In this document: piece after piece, positions 55,201 to 61,866 of the stretch
How the letters are laid out: each line of letters begins with the position of its first letter
Numbering within the stretch: the first letter of the stretch is position 1
NCBI RefSeq assembly: GCF_003014695.1
Contig: NZ_PYAS01000010.1
Location: forward strand, 1 to 64,000
Direction: 5' to 3'
Source of the DNA: Dyadobacter jiangsuensis
GTDB lineage: Bacteria > Bacteroidota > Bacteroidia > Cytophagales > Spirosomataceae
Length of the DNA: 64,000 nucleotides
Program-made: the position numbers and the translations under genes
Notes under the pieces: model-generated
The model's database searches: none
What the model was told of the DNA's origin: nothing
Seen by the model: only the letters and a program-made list of their open reading frames with translations

Positions 55201-55775
55201 AATATCAACATACTTTCCCCTTGCCCCAATTCCAGTTCGTATTGCCCCGCCGAGTTGGTGGTGGTGCCGCGCGAAGTCCCTTTCACCACCACACTTACAC
55301 CCGGCAGGCCATCTCCCTTTTCGTCGGTTACTTTTCCCCTAATCAAAGCCAGTGCTTCACGGGCAATCTCTTCCCGGCCGGATTCGGGGAGTGTCACCGA
55401 CGAACTCTTTTCCGCTCTGAAAAGCATTACCTGCTTCCCGGCCACCTCGTAACGGATGGAAAGCGGCCTCAGCAACCTCACGAGCGCGTCGGCAAGCGGT
55501 TCATTGGACGCCTGAAACGTCACCCGCGTTGCCGATCTTATCTCCGTCGGATTGTAAATAAATTTCACTTCGGAGTTCCGTTCGATAGACAGGAGTACGC
55601 TTTTGAGGCTCTTATCTTCCATTTTAAGCGTGATTCTCTTTTCCAGCAGGTCCTGTCCAAGTAAACGGTAATGACTAAACGTCGTGTTGGAGAAGACAAC
55701 GATTATGCATAACTGTAATAAGGATAGTTTCATCGTATCCCACACAATGGTTTTGAAATGTAGATTTCCGGGCAT
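52278..55775 (-). CDS. SusC-type TonB-dependent transporter with STN domain
   Basis: About 1165 residues. N-terminal membrane signal (MKLSLLQLCIIVVF), STN domain (about residues 45-115; ITLKMEDKSLKSVLLSIERNSEVKFIY), carboxypeptidase-regulatory-like domain (about 150-230), TonB-region linker DEVVVVGYGEMKRADLTT, plug with GSRATNGVLLITTKRG, and a barrel ending in FSLGLDF. The STN domain signals to a FecR-type anti-sigma factor, and such a gene with its ECF sigma lies just upstream. Start is either ATG 55775 (MPGNLHF, a W..MK layout common in this class) or ATG 55733; the frame to 55838 is less likely. Confidence 0.94.
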   Translation of the reverse strand: MPGNLHFKTIVWDTMKLSLLQLCIIVVFSNTTFSHYRLLGQDLLEKRITLKMEDKSLKSVLLSIERNSEVKFIYNPTEIRSATRVTFQASNEPLADALVRLLRPLSIRYEVAGKQVMLFRAEKSSSVTLPESGREEIAREALALIRGKVTDEKGDGLPGVSVVVKGTSRGTTTNSAGQYELELGQGESMLIFSFVGYLSQEIQVGTRSELNVAMKVDTKALDEVVVVGYGEMKRADLTTAQTSVSSKDIARTTNTTLEQAIQGRAAGVYITQNSGQPGGGISVNIRGINSISGSNEPLYVVDGVQIQGQSVSFGAQSSSNPLAGLNPADIESVEVLQGPSATAIYGSRATNGVLLITTKRGKSGDTKIAYGYQFSLQTPPKPLKVMDLQQYAQMVGEYHQLAGGETPEEFLDPSLLGKGTDWQKELFKNAPMHKHQLSLSGGNDRTTYYLSGEYLKQDGVALGSGFNRYGFRLNLDNKPREWASIGANLSFNQTNDNLTTSQENIISNALQLTPQVPVRNIDGSWGGGDENNGANIFAPVNPIAIANLTTNKLVRRQLLGGLNIGVRLAKGLQFRTSFNTNLGFSNSSYYIPTYKIGWAQNVTASYTNGSGVNTYWNWNQLLEYNRQFGRHNVSVMLSHESQESTWKNLAGGRTGFLTNDILDLAAGDALTASNSGGSGEWAMESYLGRLNYNFADRYILMGTIRRDGSANFGADNKWGFFPSVSAAWRVSQEPFFHVPAISELKLRFETGITGNQGSGGIYSPMGTGTTPTTTGFLPTKYANDGLKWEETKTNNFGINLALFQNRIQFEFDYYIKNTDNLLMEKPLPWYMGTNGVGAVGAPTVNIGALQNKGWGFTINTVNVNRGGFKWESNLNISSFKTKIKSFYSDAAFVDRTSWWLADWTQRSEVGKAPWLFRGYMEEGLFQSVEEIEKSALPVDNNGVKLPINENNIWVGDVKFKDVNGDGIINENDQTVIGNPWPKLFAGFTNTFSYKGFDLSILLTSTYGNDVYNFLGKLNTNASNINLSRNLLVHAMDYAKPVKNTDGTVTLSNPGTDVARISNGPNGNFVRHTDKWVEDGSFIRLKNISLTYNLPVSLVSRQKIIRGARLSVGAQNVATLTGYSGFDPEVGAYVSRDASAANQAVGLDYGRYPLTPVYTFSLGLDF

Positions 55776-55872
55776 ATGCAGTTTCAATTTGATTCGGTAT
55801 TGAAAAAAACAGGGCAATATTTTTCCGTCCATCCGCATGGGCGGAGGGCATTCAATCGGTCGGAACGTTACT

Positions 55873-56970
55873 TCAATCGGCTTTACAGCCCTCGCCGTGT
55901 ATGATCACCTGTCCATCCACAACCTCGTATTTCGCATGGATAATCCGGCATATCAGATCCAGCTGCTCATACATCGGTAATCCGGAAAGGTTCGCTGTCA
56001 GCTGGCAGTCCGACAGCAGTTCTTCATTGAAAAACAGCTCGATACCGTACGCTTTTTCGAGTGTTTTGAATACATTTTTAACGGGCGCCTCATCGAATAC
56101 CAGCGATGCGGCAGGTATTTCAGTTACTTTCAGAGGCACGTCCACGATCACCTTCACCAGCCTGGATTCCCGCTTGTCGAACAGCGCCCGTTGATTGGGT
56201 TTCAGCACGACGCCGATCACCTTTTCCGCTGCGCCGGAAACCGGCTCATCCCGCTTTGAATAGACCGACACCCGTCCCGTTTTGACGGAAACCGAAGCAT
56301 TCCGATCTTTTTCAAACGACCTCACCGTAAAGCTCGTCCCGAGCACGCGGGTTACCAACTCCTTTGTTTTCACCAGAAAAGGCCGTTCAGGATTGTGGCT
56401 GATCTGGAAAAATGCCTCTCCCTTCAAATGTACTTCCCTTCTTTCCGGTGCGAATTTCTGCGGGAAAGTCAACTCGCTTTGCGGTTCCAGCGTCACCACG
56501 CTGCTGTCGTCCAGCAGGATCGTAACGGGCTTTTTCGTCTCGTTGAAACGTACGATATACCCATCCGAACTTTCCTGCACGATGCCTGCCTCACGGAGCT
56601 TCCCCGGCTTTGTTTCCATGTACAGGTATCCCAGCCAACCGATCCCCGCCACCACGCATATCGAGGCAGCAACAGTGAAATATCGGTAAAACGCAGGCCT
56701 CATGCGCGCTTCCGTACGCTGTGCTTGCCCGCTTATGTGTGCGAGCACATCCGTCACGCGCCTGTCCAGCTCCTCCGCCCCAATGCTCAGCTCTTTTTCA
56801 GCCAAAACATACAACAATGCACGCGCCTCGTCGAGCTCTTCTTGGCGATCCGGGTTTTCTTTTACCCAGTTTTCCCAAAAAGCTGCCGCCGATGATTCCT
56901 GTTCCAGTATCCAGGACCTGAAAAACGGATCCGTAACAAAATCGGTGGCCGTATAATGTCGATAATTCAT
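55873..56970 (-). CDS. FecR family anti-sigma factor
   Basis: A 365-residue inner-membrane protein. It has an N-terminal cytoplasmic anti-sigma region (1-85; DPFFRSWILEQESSAAAFWENWVKENPD), one membrane helix (about 92-112, YFTVAASICVVAGIGWLGYLY), a periplasmic FecR domain (about 150-260; LDDSSVVTLEPQSELTF, VRGLGTSFTVR-like LVTRVLGTSFTVRSF) and a C-terminal DUF4974 (about 290-360; LVFDEAPVKNVFKTLEKAYGIELFF). It relays SusC loading to the ECF sigma factor. ATG 56970 (MNYRHYT) is preferred over 57009. It lies between the sigma gene and SusC on one strand. Confidence 0.93.
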   Translation of the reverse strand: MNYRHYTATDFVTDPFFRSWILEQESSAAAFWENWVKENPDRQEELDEARALLYVLAEKELSIGAEELDRRVTDVLAHISGQAQRTEARMRPAFYRYFTVAASICVVAGIGWLGYLYMETKPGKLREAGIVQESSDGYIVRFNETKKPVTILLDDSSVVTLEPQSELTFPQKFAPERREVHLKGEAFFQISHNPERPFLVKTKELVTRVLGTSFTVRSFEKDRNASVSVKTGRVSVYSKRDEPVSGAAEKVIGVVLKPNQRALFDKRESRLVKVIVDVPLKVTEIPAASLVFDEAPVKNVFKTLEKAYGIELFFNEELLSDCQLTANLSGLPMYEQLDLICRIIHAKYEVVDGQVIIHGEGCKAD

Positions 56971-57078
56971 GATTGGGGAACGCTTCTGATAGAGAGATAC
57001 AAAAGGCACCGTTCGGATACCATGATTTATAGATTTTTTTGAAAAATTTTTATTGAAATATTTACAAACAATTCTAAA

Positions 57079-57681
57079 TCAAGAAAATAACAATACAAGA
57101 AACGCGCTGATCGCGGTGGGACTGAAACGCTTGCGAAGCTGGCCGTAGGCCATTTGGAGCAAATTGGAGACTGTTTGCGGGGTTATGTTGAGCATTGCGG
57201 AAATCTCCTCGCGGCTGAGTTCCTGGTAATATTTGAGGTAAATTACCTCCCGCTGCCTCACAGGCAACGCAGCGAGCATCTCCGAAACCACCTGCGCTTT
57301 GCGGGCCAGGGTTTCGTCCCTGATCATCCACCATTCGGGAGAGAATTCAATGGAAAAAGCATATTCGTCATGGAGTGAATCGTCGGCCAGACGCATCGTG
57401 CGGCGGTTACGGGCTATTTTACGGCGAACGGATACCAGCAGGTAAGCTTTGACGTGCGTGGGTTCGGCTACCCGTTCGCGGCTGTTCCAGAGGTCGATAA
57501 AAACTTCCTGAATGCAGTCCTTCACGAAGGCTTCGTCCTTCACAAACTTGAAGCCATAATGGAGTAAAGCTTTGAAATGGAAATGCATCAGCTGCCCCAA
57601 AGCCCGGTCATTGCCTTGTACCAACTCCTTCCAGAGTCGGGTATCCCTGGATTGAGAGGAATTTCCACCACTAGTCATCAT
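57079..57681 (-). CDS. ECF RNA polymerase sigma factor (FecR-associated)
   Basis: A 200-residue sigma factor. Region 2 (about 25-95; FHFKALLHYGFKFVKDEAFVKDCIQEVFIDLWNSRE) and region 4 (about 130-185; LPVRQREVIYLKYYQELSREEISAMLNITPQTVSNLLQMAYGQLRK) are complete. It is of the Bacteroidota ECF group that works with FecR anti-sigma factors and STN-bearing SusC proteins. It is first in the operon-like order sigma-FecR-SusC-SusD and probably drives its own locus when the transporter is occupied. Confidence 0.94.
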   Translation of the reverse strand: MMTSGGNSSQSRDTRLWKELVQGNDRALGQLMHFHFKALLHYGFKFVKDEAFVKDCIQEVFIDLWNSRERVAEPTHVKAYLLVSVRRKIARNRRTMRLADDSLHDEYAFSIEFSPEWWMIRDETLARKAQVVSEMLAALPVRQREVIYLKYYQELSREEISAMLNITPQTVSNLLQMAYGQLRKRFSPTAISAFLVLLFS

Positions 57682-57748
57682 GATCGGACGTTTTCTTTGC
57701 CGGGCTATGCAAGCAGCCGAGCAGATTGGCCTCGCATAGGTTGGGGCC

Positions 57749-57756
57749 CAAAGATA
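57749..57756 (-). promoter_or_regulatory. -7 element TATCTTTG of the sigma-factor gene
   Basis: On the minus strand a perfect TAnnTTTG. The start would be near 57745, 64 bases before the ATG. No -33 TTG at normal spacing is seen in the A/T-rich upstream. Confidence 0.5.
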
Positions 57757-57785
57757 TATTTATATCACTATAAATCTAATAAATA

Positions 57786-59600
57786 TTATTTTACAGCGAT
57801 TCCCAGAAAAGGAAAGATATAGTCGTAGAAGTCTTGAGGAATAAAAGGTTTGATAAAATACCCGGAGAAGCCGCTGGCCATCGCCCGCTCTTTCTCGTTC
57901 TCGAAAGCCGACGCGGTGAGTGCGATAATGGGTACAACGGGATCCAGCTGGCGAATGAGCGCCGTACTTTCAAAGCCATCCATGATGGGCATCCGAAGGT
58001 CCATCAGTACGAGATCATACCGGCCCCGGCTGAACATTTTATAGGCTTCCTGTCCGTTCGACGCCGTATCGTGAAGGATATTCCTGCGTTTAAGCAGTTG
58101 CGTGGCCAGTACCAGATTGGTTTTATTGTCGTCGGCCACGAGCACCCGCACTTCCGGCATCCCTTCGGGAACCACAGCCGGCCGCGGCTGGCTCGCTTTC
58201 ACCGGTTCCATCGAATAGGGTACCGATAGCCGGAACGTGAACCGTGATCCTTTGCCCTCCTCACTTTCCAGATGGATTTCGCTATTGAACAAACGCATCA
58301 GTTCCCTGGAAATGGCCAAGCCAAGCCCCGTTCCTGTCAGGCTGTCGGAATGCGTCCGGGTACGTACCTGGGTGAAAATTTCAAAGATACCGGGCTGCTC
58401 CGACTTAGGAATACCGATGCCTGTGTCCGTCACGGCGAAATCGAGCGTCACGGCCTCAGGGGTGCGGGATACCTCTTTTACATCGAGTGTGACGGAACCC
58501 TTTGCGGTGAATTTGATCGCATTATGCACCAGGTTGGTAATTACCTGACTTAAACGAAGGCGGTCGGCGACGAGCTGAACGGGCAATCCGGGATCCACCG
58601 AAAACACCAGCGAAATCCCCTTCTCATTGGCTTTCGGATCGAAGGTTTTTTTGAGTATATCAAAAAACTCGAAAGGATTGAACGGCTGCGGGTCAAGCAC
58701 CACGTGGTTGGAGTTGATCTTGTTAAAATCCAGCACGTCGTTGACCACCGCCATCAGGTGGTCGGCCGAAAATTTCAGGGTTTTGAGCAGGTCATTGGGC
58801 CTTTCGCCGCTTTCTTCCTGCATCATCAAATGCACCATGCCCACGATCCCGTTCAGCGGCGTGCGGATTTCGTGACTCATCATCGACAGGAAGTCCGTTT
58901 TGGCGCGGGTAGCCTGCTCGGCAATGGTTTTTTGCCGTTCCAGGGCGTCGTTCTGCTGTTGCAGGGTGTAGCGGAAATAGAACTCGCGCCTATCCTTATT
59001 ATAATTCAGCTTGACCACAAAAGGAAACACGACATGGGCAGCCATCACGAAAATGGCTCCCTGCTCGACAAAATCCGACAGGGAAGTGCTGCTGACGAAA
59101 TGAATCGATGCCGGGTAGAGCACCAGGGCCATAACCGAAATGACCACGCCATAGCGCAGCGGCCAACGCAAAACCAGCCCGGCAAATATGACGGCGAGCG
59201 TGAGATTAATGCACGATTGTACATACGAGAGGTGCGGCCTCGAAAGCAGAAAAGCGTAGAAACAGACCAGTGTCGCAAACGTGTAGAAACTCATTTGCTG
59301 TCCCGAGATTACCTTTTTGTGATTCAGGAACATATATCCGAGAATAATGGCATCGGAAAGCAGGTGAGTGGGCAACAAAGTGTAAAAAAACGGGTCGCCC
59401 GAAAGATAGAAGGCGATCGCGGACAATGGATTGCAAACCAGGAATGTAATACAGAACAACCGGTTTTGAATCCGGGTCTTGATTTCCGTCTCCTCCTGCC
59501 AAAGCTGCTCAAAAGATTCGGAATGGTAGATATCTTTCAAATAGGAGCTTTTTTGAACGTTGAAACCCAAAAATACCCCTAAAAATGTTAAAGACAGCAC
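57786..59600 (-). CDS. Membrane-bound hybrid histidine kinase
   Basis: A 604-residue inner-membrane hybrid kinase with about six hydrophobic segments (residues 50-200, including FCITFLVCNPLSAIAFYL and FATLVCFYAFLLS), a coiled coil, and HisKA with the histidine near 240 (FLSMMSHEIRTPLNG). HATPase_c has VTDTGIGIPK and GTGLGLAI, and the receiver has its phospho-acceptor near 531 (DLVLMDLRMPIMDG). No extracellular sensor domain is seen, so it may sense through the membrane region. Start is GTG 59600; the frame has no nearby ATG. It follows the receiver gene at 59651 by 50 bases in one operon. Confidence 0.9.
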   Translation of the reverse strand: MLSLTFLGVFLGFNVQKSSYLKDIYHSESFEQLWQEETEIKTRIQNRLFCITFLVCNPLSAIAFYLSGDPFFYTLLPTHLLSDAIILGYMFLNHKKVISGQQMSFYTFATLVCFYAFLLSRPHLSYVQSCINLTLAVIFAGLVLRWPLRYGVVISVMALVLYPASIHFVSSTSLSDFVEQGAIFVMAAHVVFPFVVKLNYNKDRREFYFRYTLQQQNDALERQKTIAEQATRAKTDFLSMMSHEIRTPLNGIVGMVHLMMQEESGERPNDLLKTLKFSADHLMAVVNDVLDFNKINSNHVVLDPQPFNPFEFFDILKKTFDPKANEKGISLVFSVDPGLPVQLVADRLRLSQVITNLVHNAIKFTAKGSVTLDVKEVSRTPEAVTLDFAVTDTGIGIPKSEQPGIFEIFTQVRTRTHSDSLTGTGLGLAISRELMRLFNSEIHLESEEGKGSRFTFRLSVPYSMEPVKASQPRPAVVPEGMPEVRVLVADDNKTNLVLATQLLKRRNILHDTASNGQEAYKMFSRGRYDLVLMDLRMPIMDGFESTALIRQLDPVVPIIALTASAFENEKERAMASGFSGYFIKPFIPQDFYDYIFPFLGIAVK

Positions 59601-59650
59601 ATTTTGAATCGCAAATGCGTGGTTTTATTAGTCTGCGCAGGCTAATACGG

Positions 59651-60076
59651 TTACCCGAGTATCACGTTATCAAAGAAACCCCGTAGTTTTTCCGAACCGA
59701 TGATCCGCCGGCAGGTCTCGACAGTGAGCGGTTTCTGCTGATAATCGATCACCTGCCTGAACGTCATCGCACGGGACTTTTCACTCTCTTCCGTAGCCGA
59801 GCTCACCATGACGATCAGTACTTTGGACAAATACGGCCTGTCGCGGATCGCTCCCAGAAACTCCCAGCCGTTCATAACCGGCATGTTGATGTCGAGCAGG
59901 ACCAGAAATGTCGTTTCCATCGCCTGGTTGCTATCCAGGTAATCCAGCGCCTCTTGCCCGTTATAGCAAAGCACGGTATCGCATAATACCCCGCTCCTTT
60001 TGAGAAAGGTATCATGAAGAAACAACATGATCTTGTCGTCGTCTACCAAAAGGATTTTTAGCCCGTCATTCGTCAT
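59651..60076 (-). CDS. Single-domain response regulator
   Basis: A 141-residue receiver with acidic cluster D12-D14, phospho-acceptor D62 (VLLDINMPVMNGWEF), a switch serine in VMVSSATEESE and the conserved lysine in YQQKPLTVE. No output domain. Its ATG lies inside the end of the upstream PAS/HisKA gene (11-base overlap), so the two are translationally coupled and surely partners. Confidence 0.92.
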   Translation of the reverse strand: MTNDGLKILLVDDDKIMLFLHDTFLKRSGVLCDTVLCYNGQEALDYLDSNQAMETTFLVLLDINMPVMNGWEFLGAIRDRPYLSKVLIVMVSSATEESEKSRAMTFRQVIDYQQKPLTVETCRRIIGSEKLRGFFDNVILG

Positions 60077-61130
60077 CGTTCTGAACTTTGTCTGCTTTGC
60101 TTACAATTTTCCGGATCACCTCGTCCAGCTCATTCGCCGAGGATTTGATCAGCCCCAGGGCCGTTTCCATCGGCATTCCGGCGGTGTCACCGGATTGAAG
60201 GAGCTCTACCAGGCCCAGCAGGCGTGCAAGCGGTGCCCGCACCACATGCGATTGCGTCCACGCGATTTCCCTCAACCGCTCGTTCTGCTGGCGGTACCGC
60301 TCGTTGCTGATCTCGAGATCCCTCGCCTTCATGACGGCATCGGTAATGTCCCGGGAGTTTGCGACCACGCCACCAACCGCCGGATCGTCGGTCATATTGG
60401 TTGCGATGGTTACGATCCACCGATATTCCCCGAATCCATCCATAAAGCGAAAAGGCTCCGTCCGGATCTGCCGATGCTCCCTGATTTTTAAAAACAATGC
60501 CAGTACAGCCGCCCGGTCGTCGGGATGGATCCAGTCGAATGCATTTTTCCCTACCAGATAGCCGGGCTCGATGCCCAGGATAGGATAGCAGCTTTCGCTT
60601 ACGAATTGGTAATTCCCCTGCTCGTCCAGGATCGCAATGAGGTCTGCGCCCTCCTGGACGAGTGCTTTAAACCGCCGCTCGCTCGCCATGAGCTCCCGCT
60701 TCTTTTCCATGCGCTCCGTCACATCCGTGATCACGCACATGTGCAGGCCGGGCAAAATATTGGATTTGGAGTTGAAACTTCCCGTTATCAGCGTGCCATC
60801 CTTTTTCCGGATCTGCATCAAACCGTTGAGAATTTCACCATTGAGGAAGTTCTTCCATACCACATCGAAGTCCATTTCTTCGGGTATCTGAAGAAACTCG
60901 TGGATGCAAACTCCCCTGAGATCGTCGATTTCGTATCCGAGTATCCGGCGCGTGGCCTCATTAATGTCCGTGCAGCAACCATGGTCGTCGCAAAGCACGA
61001 TTGCATCCGACGTGTTATCGAAAATTGCCTTGAATTTTTCCTCTGATGCCCTGCGCAACGACTCGTGATACATGATCTCGGAAGCCAGCGGCTTCCTGTC
61101 TTCAAACTCTTCCTGCTTCTCTGTACTCAT
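60066..61130 (-). CDS. PAS-PAS-HisKA protein without an ATPase domain
   Basis: A 354-residue cytoplasmic protein. It has a coiled-coil start, two PAS domains (about 30-145 and 155-275, the second ending RDITDAVMKARDLE) and a HisKA-like helix pair with a histidine near residue 294 (WTQSHVVRAPLARLLGL). It stops about 60 residues after that histidine, with no N, G1 or G2 boxes. It cannot autophosphorylate by itself in the usual way; it may be a phosphotransfer or dimerising partner for the receiver that overlaps its end and the hybrid kinase beyond. The frame has a clean stop, so I see no frameshift. Confidence 0.82.
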   Translation of the reverse strand: MSTEKQEEFEDRKPLASEIMYHESLRRASEEKFKAIFDNTSDAIVLCDDHGCCTDINEATRRILGYEIDDLRGVCIHEFLQIPEEMDFDVVWKNFLNGEILNGLMQIRKKDGTLITGSFNSKSNILPGLHMCVITDVTERMEKKRELMASERRFKALVQEGADLIAILDEQGNYQFVSESCYPILGIEPGYLVGKNAFDWIHPDDRAAVLALFLKIREHRQIRTEPFRFMDGFGEYRWIVTIATNMTDDPAVGGVVANSRDITDAVMKARDLEISNERYRQQNERLREIAWTQSHVVRAPLARLLGLVELLQSGDTAGMPMETALGLIKSSANELDEVIRKIVSKADKVQNDDE

Positions 61131-61175
61131 TCATCCAACCCTCGCGGGAATAGTCATTTTGTAGATTTATTATTA

Positions 61176-61183
61176 CAAATTTA
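61176..61183 (-). promoter_or_regulatory. -7 element TAAATTTG upstream of the PAS/HisKA operon
   Basis: On the minus strand a perfect TAnnTTTG, 45 bases before the ATG at 61130. No -33 element at normal spacing. Confidence 0.45.
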
Positions 61184-61236
61184 TATCCCGCTGGCATAAT
61201 AATTATCCTCCGTGTTGCAAAACAACCAGGAAGTTT

Positions 61237-61749
61237 ATGCGCGGATACATATTTCTAATACTAACATTCTTCTTTTTCACCCTTACAGGCTGCGAAAACA
61301 ATGATAAAACCGACCCGTCGGTGATTGGCGAGCTCGATAAACAGTTTATCCTGGAAGCAGCCGACGACGCCTTGTTCCAGGTTAATGCCGGACAAGTAGC
61401 CGCATCACGCACGACGCGGGACAGCATTCAGGAATACGGCGAAGAAATGACGACCAGCCACACCCAGGCCGGAAAGGAGTTACAGACGCTCGCCGCAGCC
61501 AGAAAAGTCCAGCTTCCCACCACACTTTCCGACGAGCGCCAACAGCAGCTCGACAGCCTTTCCATGCAAACCGGGGTGAGCCTCGACACCCTGTATCTCA
61601 ACCAGATGGTAGCGATTCAGGAACGCGCGGTACGGATGATGGAGATTGAGGGAGCCTCTGGCAAAGACACCGAGTTGAAACAATGGGCGTCCGATCGCCT
61701 GCCACTCCTAAGACAGTTCGAAGAACGCGCCAAAGCTTTGCGGGATTAG
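61237..61749 (+). CDS. DUF4142 lipoprotein
   Basis: A 170-residue lipoprotein with signal peptide and lipobox FFFTLTGC (cysteine near residue 19). The mature part is a DUF4142 four-helix bundle (DKQFILEAADDALFQVNAGQVAASR, then helices around TTSHTQAGKELQTLA and LNQMVAIQERAVRM). The family is ferritin-like in fold and of unknown function, often linked to envelope stress. It is single, and a heptamer-repeat stem-loop follows its stop. Confidence 0.88.
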   Translation: MRGYIFLILTFFFFTLTGCENNDKTDPSVIGELDKQFILEAADDALFQVNAGQVAASRTTRDSIQEYGEEMTTSHTQAGKELQTLAAARKVQLPTTLSDERQQQLDSLSMQTGVSLDTLYLNQMVAIQERAVRMMEIEGASGKDTELKQWASDRLPLLRQFEERAKALRD

Positions 61750-61751
61750 CG

Positions 61752-61864
61752 GCCTGACGGCCGCGACCGCCGACCATGGACCGCCGACCGTCGACAGTTT
61801 TTTCGGGTTATTTCCGAAGCAGAATAACCGGCATCGGCAGTCGATGGTCGGCCGTCAGCGGTCA
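61752..61864. repeat. Heptamer-type inverted repeat between convergent genes
   Basis: The left part reads in 7-bp steps (CGACCGC CGACCAT GGACCGC CGACCGT) and the right part carries the complementary series (GGTCGGC CGTCAGC GGTCA), around a T-rich middle. It fills the spacer between the DUF4142 gene and the barrel-protein gene and ends three bases before the latter's stop codon. Confidence 0.75.
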
Positions 61865-61866
61865 TT

